A stretch of 64,000 bases of DNA from an uncultured Granulosicoccaceae bacterium (lineage in GTDB: Bacteria; Pseudomonadota; Gammaproteobacteria; Granulosicoccales; Granulosicoccaceae), in contig CALHNS010000014.1 in assembly GCA_938035125.1 (NCBI GenBank), forward strand, positions 62,001 to 126,000. The letters are read 5' to 3'. Shown here piece by piece: positions 17,711 through 27,435 of this stretch. The notes under the pieces were generated by a model, which ran no database searches, was not told the origin of the DNA, and worked only from the letters and a program-made list of their open reading frames with translations. The translations under genes and the position numbers were made by a program. Numbering within the stretch: the first letter of the stretch is position 1; each line of letters starts with the position of its first letter.

Positions 17711-17959
17711 TTAGTCAGACAAGATTAGGTAGTTCTCAACATCAAAGCCTTGGCTGTTAGCTTCTTGTTCAGCTAGCTGACGAGAGTAGGTGTCTTCAAC
17801 AAAGCCTGTAAGCGTTACGGTGTCGCCATTCACTTGTACGTTGATGTTTCCGTTTGTGCCTGCAACTGCACGCACATCATCTGCGATCGCTGCAAATGCA
17901 GGAGATGCGAAAGTGGCAATAAGAGCAGAAGCTGCGATTGTTTTGATTAAAGTTTTCAT
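17711..17959 (-). CDS. Small periplasmic BON-domain-like protein
   Basis: 82 aa. The signal peptide MKTLIKTIAASALIATFASPAFA is followed by a single short beta-alpha module (GNINVQVNGDTVTLTGFVED, then YSRQLAEQEANS) typical of BON domains, which bind phospholipids or stabilise envelopes, as in OsmY. Only one domain is present. It ends before the pntB terminator and has a long gene-free region upstream, which must hold its promoter. Confidence 0.75.
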   Translation of the reverse strand: MKTLIKTIAASALIATFASPAFAAIADDVRAVAGTNGNINVQVNGDTVTLTGFVEDTYSRQLAEQEANSQGFDVENYLILSD

Positions 17960-18706
17960 GGTGTAAATTCCTGTCGTTTATGTCTTGAAATGAGTGTGTA
18001 AATTGTTTGGCTAAAGGGTGTTCCCTGTGCCGTTGAAATCTAGTATCGGTATTGAGGTTGTCGCAGGCTTTGCAGCTGATTTACATCGGTGTAAACATCG
18101 ATAAAAAATTTGAATCAGTTAGAAAAAGAGTAAAAACTGCTTATTGGGTGTTGGTGGGTGTTGATGCGAGATTTATTTTTAGAAGGCGAATGAATCGTAA
18201 GCGGCGTTGGTTACGTTGGCCGCATTGCGCACTATGCAATTGCCATAATGTTTCATAATCTTTGAAACACCTGCTAGTTAAGGTTTGTGTAAATATCCAC
18301 CTAAATCCTACAAACAAACAAATTTAGGTGTCGTTTTGAGACCAATAGATATAAAAGTCGCGTCAGTAAAGGCTTCACAGATAGTTGACGAAGTGGCTTG
18401 AATTTGTTTCTTATGCACAGCTGAAAATTTGTTGCAAGAATTTCACAGTTACGTTAAGCATCCACAGGTTCTGTTTAGAAAAGTGACGTAATTCATTGAT
18501 AAATAAAGTATTAAACAACTTGAGCAATTCTTGTGCAACGTTTAGAGAACTACTGAATTCGGGCCTTTCGAGGTTTCATACCGTTTCTATCCACAAGGTT
18601 ATCCACAGGTTGTGTGGATAACAGCATCACGACAAAAGACTGACATTCTTGTGCGGCGGATTGCGCGATTGTGGGCGTATCATTCAACGCTCCCCCTAAG
18701 CCATAA
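17960..18706. other. 747-bp gene-free region upstream of priA, AT-rich, with DnaA-box-like sites
   Basis: No convincing gene is present; the 68-codon track ORF at 18052 has no ribosome site and no recognisable composition. The stretch is AT-rich. It holds a hairpin with a 9-bp stem, CACCTAAAT / ATTTAGGTG (18298-18330), the DnaA-box-like TTATGCACA at 18411 and GCATCCACA at 18458, and a tight cluster at 18587-18621 listed separately. The promoters of the BON gene (left) and priA (right) must lie here. Confidence 0.7.
18587..18621. promoter_or_regulatory. Cluster of three DnaA boxes upstream of priA
   Basis: Within 35 bp there is CTATCCACA (one mismatch, 18587-18595), the perfect box TTATCCACA (18599-18607) and a perfect inverted box TGTGGATAA (18613-18621). 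The last two form an interrupted palindrome with a 5-bp spacer. The consensus TTATCCACA is established for DnaA. The cluster ends ~85 bp before the priA start. It could regulate priA, titrate DnaA, or reactivate it in the manner of DARS sites; the sequence cannot decide. Confidence 0.7.
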
Positions 18707-20905
18707 GTGCCGAATCGCTTGACTGACCCATTTGTTCAAGTTGCTGTGCCCACGCCTCTATATCAGCTGTTTGACTATAAGGCCTGTGCGGGCCCGACCG
18801 CCCAGCGTGGGGCAAGGGTGAGTGTGCCTTTTGGTAGGCGCCAAGTGGTTGCTGTGGTGGTGGGTACACAGGCCTCAACGGATGTGCCTGAGAATAAGTT
18901 GCGTGCTGTGCACAAGGTGCTGGACGAAGAGCCGGTGCTACCTGCGGATTTATTAGATCTACTGGAATGGGCCAGCCGCTACTACCATCACCCTATTGGT
19001 GATGTTTTGGCCAGTGCTCTTCCGGTGCTGCTGCGAAAATCAGCTCCAGCTACCTTATCTTGCGTTGAATGCTACCGCTGGTTGCGTGATCCGTTAGTGC
19101 CTGTGAATGCTAGGGCCCATGTGCAGCTTAGCCTGCTTGCCCGTCTGCAGTCGGCAGAAGGGGAACCTATCGATGCCCAGTCTTTATCCAGCACCAGTAA
19201 GCAGTGGCGAAAATCACTACAGCCGTTGCTAGACGATGGCGCGATTGAGCGAATCGAGCTTGAAGCCTTGCCGCAAAATCGTGCTACCGATACACCACCG
19301 GTATTACTAGAAGAACAAGTTCAAGCCGTGGATGCGGTTAATGCGGCTAGTAAAACCTTTCAAACCTTTCTACTCAACGGAGTTACTGGCAGCGGCAAAA
19401 CCGAAGTGTATTTGCAGTGTTTAGATCGAACACTCTCTCAAGGCCAGCAAGTGCTGATTTTGGTGCCAGAAATTTCACTCACCCCTCAGCTCATGAGTCG
19501 ATTTCAACGGCGCGTAAGCGGTTGCTTGGTGAGTTTGCATTCTGGGTTGAACGATAGCGAGCGTTTACAGAATTGGTTGATTGCGGCCAAAGGCCATGCC
19601 GATGTAGTGATTGGCACACGTTCCGCCGCTCTGGTGCCTATGCCGCGCTTGGGGCTCATCATTATTGATGAAGAGCACGATGGTTCATTAAAGCAGCAGG
19701 ATGGGTTTCGTTACCACGCGCGTGACTTTGCCTTAATGCGCGCGCAAAAACAGCAGTGCCCTATTGTGCTTGGCTCGGCCACCCCCTCATTTGAATCACT
19801 GAACAACGTAGCGGCTGGGCGTTATATCGAGCTGCCGCTCACCATCCGAGCCGGTGGAGCCAAAGCGCCCAAGTTAGCCCTACTGGATATACGTCGTCAA
19901 AAGCTATTTGAAGGCATCAGTGAGCCTTTGATGTTAGCCATTGCCAAGCATTTAGAAGCGGGTAGTCAAGCGTTGGTGTTTATCAATCGGCGTGGCTTTG
20001 CGCCCACGATGTTATGTAACGATTGTGGGGCCAGTGCAACTTGTTTGCGTTGCGATGCGCACATGACCGTGCACGCTAAGCGACGCCAACTTCGTTGCCA
20101 CCATTGTGGGGCTGAACGTGTCATGCCCAATCAATGTGAAAGCTGCCAATCGGAAGCGCTTGATTTTATTGGTTATGGCACCGAGCGAATTAGCCAAGCA
20201 TTACAAGAGCGATTTCCTGATGTCACTATCGCAAGAATTGATCGCGACACCACACGTCGTAAAGGCGCGCTGGAAGCTCAGCTCCATGCAGCCACTTCCG
20301 GTGAGGCGCAGTTGTTAGTGGGCACGCAAATGTTGGCCAAAGGTCATCATTTTCCAGGCGTTACCTTAGTGGGGATTCTGGATGCTGATCGAGGTTTGTA
20401 CGGCACCGACTTTCGTTCGCTAGAGCACATGGGGCAATTAATTTTGCAAGTGGCAGGGCGATCGGGTCGAGAGGTTAAACAAGGCGATGTGCTGATACAA
20501 ACTCGAAATCCTGACAATCCGATGCTGCAAACTTTGGTGCGCGATGGCTATGCAGAATTTTCGCAGGCTTCAATGGTTGATCGAAAAGTGACCATGCTGC
20601 CGCCTTTTGCTTTCGTGGCACTGCTGCGGGCAGAATCCACCGATCCAAATGCACCTTCTGTGTTTTTAGAACGCGTGGTGCAAGAATTATCCAACTGGGC
20701 CGGTCCCGATTTAATGACATTAGGACCTGCACCTGCGCCCATGGAGCGATTGGGTGGTCGCTATCGTGCCCAAGTACTCATTCAAGCGGAACGACGTGCT
20801 CGATTGAACGCGTGCTTAAAAGATTTAACCGGATTCATTGATTCGTTGCCAGAGGCAAGGCGTACGCGCTGGTCTATTGATGTTGATCCTGTGGATTTGT
20901 TTTAA
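18707..20905 (+). CDS. priA: Primosomal replication restart helicase PriA
   Basis: A 732-aa DEXH helicase that rebuilds the replisome at stalled forks. It shows an N-terminal 3'-DNA-binding region, Walker A GVTGSGKTEVYL, Walker B IIDEEHDGS, motif LGSATPSFESL, the zinc-binding cysteine array (CNDCGASATCLRC, then CHHCG and CESC) and the C-terminal motif VAGRSGRE. Length is standard. It starts with GTG (VPNRLTDPF), which agrees with family starts, downstream of a DnaA-box cluster. argS follows after 67 bp. Confidence 0.97.
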   Translation: MPNRLTDPFVQVAVPTPLYQLFDYKACAGPTAQRGARVSVPFGRRQVVAVVVGTQASTDVPENKLRAVHKVLDEEPVLPADLLDLLEWASRYYHHPIGDVLASALPVLLRKSAPATLSCVECYRWLRDPLVPVNARAHVQLSLLARLQSAEGEPIDAQSLSSTSKQWRKSLQPLLDDGAIERIELEALPQNRATDTPPVLLEEQVQAVDAVNAASKTFQTFLLNGVTGSGKTEVYLQCLDRTLSQGQQVLILVPEISLTPQLMSRFQRRVSGCLVSLHSGLNDSERLQNWLIAAKGHADVVIGTRSAALVPMPRLGLIIIDEEHDGSLKQQDGFRYHARDFALMRAQKQQCPIVLGSATPSFESLNNVAAGRYIELPLTIRAGGAKAPKLALLDIRRQKLFEGISEPLMLAIAKHLEAGSQALVFINRRGFAPTMLCNDCGASATCLRCDAHMTVHAKRRQLRCHHCGAERVMPNQCESCQSEALDFIGYGTERISQALQERFPDVTIARIDRDTTRRKGALEAQLHAATSGEAQLLVGTQMLAKGHHFPGVTLVGILDADRGLYGTDFRSLEHMGQLILQVAGRSGREVKQGDVLIQTRNPDNPMLQTLVRDGYAEFSQASMVDRKVTMLPPFAFVALLRAESTDPNAPSVFLERVVQELSNWAGPDLMTLGPAPAPMERLGGRYRAQVLIQAERRARLNACLKDLTGFIDSLPEARRTRWSIDVDPVDLF

Positions 20906-20972
20906 CGACACGTTACGATCGATATGCCCCATCATTGACGGAACCACGCGTGATTCCCGCTACACTTCGCAC

Positions 20973-22778
20973 ATGAAAGCCCGACTTGAACAACATTTGG
21001 CTACGGCCCTAGCTCAATTAAAGCAACAGGGGTTGGTGCCTGAAGAGGTTAACCCGCCCATTCAGCTGAGCCGCACCAAAGATCCAAGCCACGGAGATTT
21101 TGCGTCTAACTTGGCCATGATGCTAGCAAAGCCTGCCGGTAAGCCGCCCAGAGAAATCGCCGATGCGCTGATTGCGGCGTTGCCTGAAAACACCGACATC
21201 AAAGAGGTTCAAATTGCCGGGCCGGGTTTTATCAACTTTTTTCAAGCAGGCGATGCGCAAACGGCGGTTATCAATACCGTCTTAGCGCAAAAAGAAGCAT
21301 TTGGACGCAGCTCAATCGGTGCCAACGAACGTATTCAGGTGGAATTTGTTTCTGCCAATCCAACCGGACCTTTGCACGTAGGCCATGGCCGCGGAGCAGC
21401 TTTGGGCGCCACCATTGCCAACTTGCTGCATTTGGCAGGTTACGACGTGCAGCGTGAATACTACGTAAACGATGCTGGTCGCCAAATGCATATATTGGCC
21501 ACCAGTGTTTGGCTTCGGTATTTACAACTTAATGATGTGGCTATTCGTTTTCCAAGTAATGGTTATCGCGGTGATTACATCAATGACATTGCCAGACAGC
21601 TTAATGAGGTTCATGGCGCGGCCCTAATTCGAAAGTCGGAAGAGGTGTTTGCCGACACACCCACTGATGCATTAAACCCAAATGAAACAGCAACAGATGC
21701 GCCCGCAGGTATCAAGCCAGGGGCTGATGATGGCGACAAAGAAGCCCACATTGATGCGTTAATTCAAAATGCGCAAAAACTATTGGGTGAAAACGCCTAC
21801 GGCTCAGTGTTTGATACCGCCTTGGAAGATATTCTGGGTGATATAAAAGATGATCTGGGCGAATTTGGTGTGCATTACGATGAATGGTTTAGCGAGCGAT
21901 CGTTAACCGATGATGTAGATCGAGCCATAGAAAAATTAGCCGCCGGTGGTCACCTGTATGAAAAAGACGGTGCGCAGTGGTTTAAAACCACTGCCTACGG
22001 GGATGATAAAGATCGGGTAGTGCGACGTGATAATGGGCAAACCACCTACTTTGCTTCCGATATCGCATACATCAATAATAAGATGGAGCGTGGGTTTGAT
22101 CGTGTGCTGTATATCTTTGGTGCCGATCATCACGGCTACACTGAGCGCATGCACGCAGCTGTTCAGGCGTTAGGTTACGAGCGCAAACGCATAGAATTCC
22201 TACTTATCCAGTTTGCCAATCTGTACCGAGGCGGCGAACGGGTTGCTATGACTACGCGCGGTGGCTCTTTCGTTACCATTCGAGAGCTTCGGGATGAGGT
22301 GGGTAAAGATGCTGCCCGCTATTTCTACGTGATGCGAAAATACCAACAGCATTTAGACTTCGACATCGATTTGGCTAAATCTGAATCAAACGATAATCCG
22401 GTTTATTATGTGCAGTACGCACACGCCAGAATTTGTTCAGTATTTAGGCAAATGGAGCAGCGCACTATGACGCACGATTTGGCTGCAGGCCAGGCCGCTT
22501 TAAATCGGCTTGAAGAGCCCGAAGAAGTTGATTTACTTACTCTTTTAGCCACCTATCCGGAAGTCTTGGAGCGGGCGGCTGAAGCGCATGAACCTCACCA
22601 GATTACAGGTTACTTGCGAGATCTGGCGAATGGCCTACATTCCTATTACAACGCCCACAAGTTCCTGGTTGATGATGAGCCGTTGCGACAAGCACGGTTG
22701 ACGCTACTGGTTGCGGTAAAACAAGTGCTCGTGAACGGGCTGGGTGTTCTTGACGTGTCCACACCAGAGGTTATGTAA
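20973..22778 (+). CDS. argS: Arginyl-tRNA synthetase
   Basis: Class I aminoacyl-tRNA synthetase charging tRNA-Arg. The HIGH-type motif is LHVGHGRGAALG within VSANPTGP. The KMSK loop is replaced by MTTRGGSFVTI, as in many bacterial ArgRS. There is an N-terminal Add1 domain and a C-terminal DALR anticodon-binding domain. At 601 aa it is slightly long because of an acidic, threonine-rich insertion (around EVFADTPTDALNPNE) after residue ~225. The track start at 20838 lies inside priA; ATG 20973 (MKARLEQHL) fits the family. Followed 3 bp later by the SPOR gene. Confidence 0.96.
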   Translation: MKARLEQHLATALAQLKQQGLVPEEVNPPIQLSRTKDPSHGDFASNLAMMLAKPAGKPPREIADALIAALPENTDIKEVQIAGPGFINFFQAGDAQTAVINTVLAQKEAFGRSSIGANERIQVEFVSANPTGPLHVGHGRGAALGATIANLLHLAGYDVQREYYVNDAGRQMHILATSVWLRYLQLNDVAIRFPSNGYRGDYINDIARQLNEVHGAALIRKSEEVFADTPTDALNPNETATDAPAGIKPGADDGDKEAHIDALIQNAQKLLGENAYGSVFDTALEDILGDIKDDLGEFGVHYDEWFSERSLTDDVDRAIEKLAAGGHLYEKDGAQWFKTTAYGDDKDRVVRRDNGQTTYFASDIAYINNKMERGFDRVLYIFGADHHGYTERMHAAVQALGYERKRIEFLLIQFANLYRGGERVAMTTRGGSFVTIRELRDEVGKDAARYFYVMRKYQQHLDFDIDLAKSESNDNPVYYVQYAHARICSVFRQMEQRTMTHDLAAGQAALNRLEEPEEVDLLTLLATYPEVLERAAEAHEPHQITGYLRDLANGLHSYYNAHKFLVDDEPLRQARLTLLVAVKQVLVNGLGVLDVSTPEVM

Positions 22779-22781
22779 GTA

Positions 22782-23399
22782 ATGTCAGACGATGCAGGCA
22801 ATCCAAGAGTCTTCTTGCTTGCGCTCGGGCTGTTGGTGGGCTTTGTTATAGGATTTGTTATTTTATTAGCAAGCCTTCCCGTAGACACCACACTGTCCGA
22901 CGTAGAAATTGCGCGTGGCAACATTCCTGCGCAAACTGAAAAAAGAACGTTTGATTTTTATAAAGAGCTTCCGAATCAGAATGCACGACTTACTCAGGTT
23001 AGTGTGCGTCCGAACGATCCGTTAGATCAGCCCCAACCCGAAGTTGCGCCCAAAGTTATTGTGCCTGCCACACGCGTAGTCTCGGGTGATGCGCAAAATT
23101 TGAATCGACGTAATCTTGCTTCTGAGGTGTACGCAGAAATTCCTGCCTCTAACTACGGTCAAGAATCTTTTTTCTTGCAAGCCGGTAACTACCGCAGCGC
23201 ACAAGATGCAGAAATGATGCGTGCACAAGTACTGTTGATGGGCTTAGAGGCCTTTATCGTTACTCGCGAAGAGCCAAGCGGTGGTGTTGGCCATCGTGTT
23301 CGGGTTGGCCCTTTCGTTGATCAAAGCCGTATGATTGAAGCCAAGCAGCGACTTCGCCAAGGCAACGTGCGCTACGAAATCATTCGCGTAACCGGCTGA
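22782..23399 (+). CDS. SPOR-domain cell division protein (FtsN-like)
   Basis: 205 aa with a short cytoplasmic N-terminus, one membrane helix (VFLLALGLLVGFVIGFVILL), a periplasmic linker and a C-terminal SPOR domain (SFFLQAGNYRSAQDAEMMRA; VRVGPFVDQSRMIEAKQRL) that binds denuded septal glycan. The position after priA-argS is the usual place of ftsN-like genes in gammaproteobacteria. It is shorter than E. coli FtsN, so I name it only by domain. Confidence 0.87.
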   Translation: MSDDAGNPRVFLLALGLLVGFVIGFVILLASLPVDTTLSDVEIARGNIPAQTEKRTFDFYKELPNQNARLTQVSVRPNDPLDQPQPEVAPKVIVPATRVVSGDAQNLNRRNLASEVYAEIPASNYGQESFFLQAGNYRSAQDAEMMRAQVLLMGLEAFIVTREEPSGGVGHRVRVGPFVDQSRMIEAKQRLRQGNVRYEIIRVTG

Positions 23400-23448
23400 T
23401 CCGCCAACCCTAGGCAAATCAGTCACCCGTATCTTCGAGGGCTGTTCA

Positions 23449-26400
23449 GTGAAACTCAGTGCGCCGGACATGCACCGTGAGGTTGATAAGTGCATGCGAG
23501 CAGATCAGCACGCACTGCGCCGGCAAATTAAATCAATAGTTACCCCTGACGTTACCCCCGACGTTACCGATGATCAGCGCTTAGCTCGCTGGCAAACTCG
23601 GGTGCAGCAATCACAAGCTAAGCGCACCGCCCGTAAAGATGTGGTGCCAACCCCCACTTGGCCAGAACTTCCCATTGTTGATCATATGGACGCCATCAAG
23701 ACGGCGTTACAGGCGAATCAAGTGGTCATTGTTTGTGGTGAAACCGGTTCAGGGAAAACCACTCAACTGCCAAAGATGTGTTTGGAGTTGGGGCGTGGGC
23801 AAGGTGGTTACATTGGGCATACACAGCCCAGACGAATAGCGGCAAGAAGTGTGGCGGCACGGCTAGCAGAAGAATTGAATACCCGTGTGGGTGAATTGGT
23901 GGGTTTTAAAATTCGCTTTACCGATCAAGTAAGCGATGCCTCACTAATTAAGCTCATGACCGATGGGATTTTGTTAGCAGAAATTCAAAAAGATCCGTTC
24001 TTAACCCAATACGACACACTGATTATTGATGAGGCGCATGAGCGCAGTTTAAATATAGATTTCTTACTGGGATACATTCGGCAGCTGTTGCCAAGGCGCC
24101 CCGACCTTAAAGTGATTATTACCTCGGCAACGATTGACCCTGAGCGATTTGCAAAACACTTTGATAATGCCCCCATCATCATGGCAGAAGGCAGAACCTA
24201 TCCGGTTGAAGTGCGATATGAAGCCATTGACGATGATGCTGAGAGTTTAGAGGACAGTGATATGTCGCTTGCAGTGGTGGCGGCATGTGAAACGTTGATT
24301 TCTGAAAATAAACACGATGTATTGGTGTTTATGACCGGTGAGCGAGATATACGCGAGCAGGCTGATGTGTTTAAACGCCATGCGTCCACATCTCGTTGGC
24401 TGCGTGGTGTGGATATCATACCGTTGTATTCTCGGTTATCAAACGCTGAGCAAAATAAGGTTTTTCAAAACCACACTAAGCCGCGCATTGTTATTGCCAC
24501 TAATGTGGCAGAAACCTCATTAACCGTACCGGGTATTCGCTCAGTGGTGGATACAGGGTTTGCAAGAATGTCGCGCTACAGTGTGCGCAGTAAGGTTCAA
24601 CGTTTGCCGATAGAACGTATTTCCCAAGCGTCTGCGAATCAGCGAATGGGCCGATGTGGACGATTAGCACCTGGGGTTTGCATTCGTTTATACAGCGAAG
24701 ATGATTTTGATGCTCGTGCAGAATTTACTGAACCTGAAATTTTACGCACCAACCTGTCGTCAGTAATTTTACAAATGGCAACGCTAAAGCTCGGTGCAAT
24801 TGATGAATTTCCGTTTATTGAGCCACCCGATTCTAAGTACATAAACGACGGCTATCGAAACTTACAAGAGCTGAGTGCGTTAGATAATAAGCGCACGCTT
24901 ACCCCACTAGGTAAGCGCATTGCAAGGCTACCTATCGATCCAAGACTTGCGCGAATGTTATTCGCTGCAGCCGATGAGGGGTCTGTTTCTGAAGTACTAA
25001 CCATTGTCTCTGCGTTGTCGGTTCAAGACCCTCGTGAAAGACCGTTCGAGAAACGCGCTGCTGCTGATGAGCAACACAGCGAATTCAATCATGAGCAGTC
25101 CGACTTTATGGCATGGCTGAATTTATGGGCCTTCGTTTCTGTGCAAAAAAAGAATTTGTCGAATTCTCAGTTTCGAAAAATGTGTAAGCAGCGTTTTCTA
25201 TCGCCAATGCGGGTGCAAGAATGGCTTGAGGTGCGGCGACAGTTAGCTACGTTGTGTAAAGAACTAAAGCTGCCACTAAACGACACTGAAAGTAGTTACG
25301 ACAATATTCATCGCGCGCTGTTGGCAGGGTTGTTGGGCAATGTGGCCATTAAGGCTGAAAAAAGCGATTACCTTGGCACACGGAACCGCCATTTGAAAAT
25401 ATTCCCAGGTTCAGGTTTATTTAAAAAAGGGCCAAAATGGATCATGGCCGCAGAGATTGCAGAAACCAGTCAATTGTTTGCAAGACAGGTTGCTTCAGTA
25501 GATGTTGATTGGATTGAGAATTTATCTGACCATTTGTTAAAGCGCAGTTATCGAGATGCGCATTGGCAAAAACGTTCAGGCACTGTGGGGGCATGGGAGC
25601 AATCGACTTTGTACGGGTTGGTCATTAATGCCAAGAAGCGTGTGAACTATTCACCTATAAATCCGAAAGAGTCGCGTGAAATATTTATACGAGATGCGTT
25701 GGTCGGTGGTGCGTTGCAAACCAAAGGTGATTTTCATCGCCATAATTTAGCGTTGTTAGATGAAGTGACCACGCTTGAGGATAAGTCTCGGCGCAGAGAT
25801 ATTGTTGTTGACCCTGAAGAGCTGGTGCGTTTCTATGACGATGTTATTCCGGATGACATCAATACCACTAAATCGTTTGAAACGTTTCGAACGGAATATG
25901 AAAAAGATAACCCTAGAGGTTTATATTATTCACGAGATCAATTGCTTCGTGATGATGAGATAGACGTCAGTGATCGAGATTATCCGAATCAACTGGATTT
26001 AGGTGGAATGGTGTTACCGCTTAAATATCATTTTGCACCGGGTGAAATAGATGACGGTGTAACGCTTGTGTGCCCTGTAGATGTGTTGAATCGTGTTCCG
26101 CCAGCACTGCCAGTATGGTTGGTGCCGGGCATGATTGAAGAAAAAGTGGCTTTACTTATTAAAGCATTGCCTAAAGCGTTACGAAGAAATTTTGTTCCCG
26201 CACCCGATTTTGCACACGCAGCCGTATCTTCCATGGCTCATGGGGAAGGGGTGTTAACTCAAGAATTGTCCGCACAATTAAAACGCATGACAGGGGTTCA
26301 AGTGCCAGCGACTGAATGGGACAGTAGCGCGTTACCCGCTCATTTAACCATGCGTTTTGAAGTGATCGATAATGAGGGCGTCATGATCGATAGCGGTCGT

Positions 26401-27345
26401 GATTTAAACGCATTGCAAACTCAATGGCTAGATCATGTAGAAGAGTCGCTTCTTAAATTTAGCGATAACAGTATTGAACAAGATCAAGTAACCGATTGGA
26501 ATTTTGGTGATTTACCCGAATCGGTTGATATTGAAAAAGCAGGCATTACGATGCAAGGTTATCCTGCGCTTCAAGCCACAGCGGATGGTGTAGCTTTGAA
26601 GTTATTTGCTACAGCAGGGGCTGCGGCTCAGTCTATGCCAGCGGGCTTACGTGCGCTGTACCGTCAATCATTAAAAGATGAAATTCGGTATTTGCAGCGT
26701 AAGTTGCCAGGTATCAATGTGTTGTGCTTGCGCTTTGCCCCCTATGGGTCAAAAAAAGATCTCACTGACGATATCATTGATGCCGCGTTAGACCACGTAT
26801 TCATTAAAGATAAACCCTTGCCGCGTTCTCGCGATGAATGGTTAGCTTTGTTAGATGCCGGACGTTCTCAGTTGGTGCCTGTAGCAGGCGAGATTTGCTC
26901 GGTGCTGGAAAAGGTCTTTGAAGCACACAGGCAGGTTGCCAAACGCATCGATGGTTCGGTGTCTTTAAGCTGGATAGAAGCGGTGAAAGATATTCGAAAT
27001 CAAATCTCATCGCTGCTGTTTGTTGGGTTCGTTACCGCTACGGGTTTGCCGCGTTTGAATCGGTTGCCAGTATATTTTGAAGGCATGAATCGTCGGCTGC
27101 TGGCGATTGATCAAGCTCCAGATAAAGATCGGCGGCGGCGCTCCGAATTTGCTCCTGGCTGGCTTGAATTTCAGGCACTACCCGATGAGCGCGCCGACGA
27201 TCCAGAATTTCATGAACTTTGGCTTGGGCTTCGGTGGGCGTTTGAAGAGCTGAGAATCAGCTTGTTTGCCCAAGAATTGGGGGCTAAAGAAAAGGTAAGT
27301 GTGTCGCGCCTTGAGAACCGGGTGAAAGAGCTTCGATCTCGCTAA
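23449..27345 (+). CDS. hrpA: ATP-dependent RNA helicase HrpA
   Basis: 1298 aa, the normal size for HrpA (E. coli about 1300). It is a DEAH-box helicase: Walker A GETGSGKTTQLPK, DEAH box IIDEAHERSLNIDF, motif III ITSATIDPERF, motif VI QRMGRCGR. HA2, OB-fold and a long HrpA-specific C-terminal region (DUF3418) follow. It works on RNA, including rescue of stalled ribosomes in recent E. coli work. It starts with GTG about 50 bp after the SPOR gene. Confidence 0.96.
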   Translation: MKLSAPDMHREVDKCMRADQHALRRQIKSIVTPDVTPDVTDDQRLARWQTRVQQSQAKRTARKDVVPTPTWPELPIVDHMDAIKTALQANQVVIVCGETGSGKTTQLPKMCLELGRGQGGYIGHTQPRRIAARSVAARLAEELNTRVGELVGFKIRFTDQVSDASLIKLMTDGILLAEIQKDPFLTQYDTLIIDEAHERSLNIDFLLGYIRQLLPRRPDLKVIITSATIDPERFAKHFDNAPIIMAEGRTYPVEVRYEAIDDDAESLEDSDMSLAVVAACETLISENKHDVLVFMTGERDIREQADVFKRHASTSRWLRGVDIIPLYSRLSNAEQNKVFQNHTKPRIVIATNVAETSLTVPGIRSVVDTGFARMSRYSVRSKVQRLPIERISQASANQRMGRCGRLAPGVCIRLYSEDDFDARAEFTEPEILRTNLSSVILQMATLKLGAIDEFPFIEPPDSKYINDGYRNLQELSALDNKRTLTPLGKRIARLPIDPRLARMLFAAADEGSVSEVLTIVSALSVQDPRERPFEKRAAADEQHSEFNHEQSDFMAWLNLWAFVSVQKKNLSNSQFRKMCKQRFLSPMRVQEWLEVRRQLATLCKELKLPLNDTESSYDNIHRALLAGLLGNVAIKAEKSDYLGTRNRHLKIFPGSGLFKKGPKWIMAAEIAETSQLFARQVASVDVDWIENLSDHLLKRSYRDAHWQKRSGTVGAWEQSTLYGLVINAKKRVNYSPINPKESREIFIRDALVGGALQTKGDFHRHNLALLDEVTTLEDKSRRRDIVVDPEELVRFYDDVIPDDINTTKSFETFRTEYEKDNPRGLYYSRDQLLRDDEIDVSDRDYPNQLDLGGMVLPLKYHFAPGEIDDGVTLVCPVDVLNRVPPALPVWLVPGMIEEKVALLIKALPKALRRNFVPAPDFAHAAVSSMAHGEGVLTQELSAQLKRMTGVQVPATEWDSSALPAHLTMRFEVIDNEGVMIDSGRDLNALQTQWLDHVEESLLKFSDNSIEQDQVTDWNFGDLPESVDIEKAGITMQGYPALQATADGVALKLFATAGAAAQSMPAGLRALYRQSLKDEIRYLQRKLPGINVLCLRFAPYGSKKDLTDDIIDAALDHVFIKDKPLPRSRDEWLALLDAGRSQLVPVAGEICSVLEKVFEAHRQVAKRIDGSVSLSWIEAVKDIRNQISSLLFVGFVTATGLPRLNRLPVYFEGMNRRLLAIDQAPDKDRRRRSEFAPGWLEFQALPDERADDPEFHELWLGLRWAFEELRISLFAQELGAKEKVSVSRLENRVKELRSR

Positions 27346-27435
27346 TCCTTGCGTATTTTAAAGTTGCGCAATGGTCAAGTCCGTCTATCCTCTTCTATTG
27401 GACCGAGTTTATTTTAGTATTGTGGGGATGAGACA

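Noticed and set aside
18052-18258. 68-codon ORF in the gene-free region before priA
   Set aside because: No ribosome site, basic and cysteine-rich composition typical of random frames, and no recognisable domain; the region is AT-rich non-coding.
17960-18706. The DnaA-box region as the chromosomal replication origin oriC
   Set aside because: No dnaA, dnaN, mnmG or rpmH gene nearby, and the boxes are few; regulation or titration is the simpler reading.
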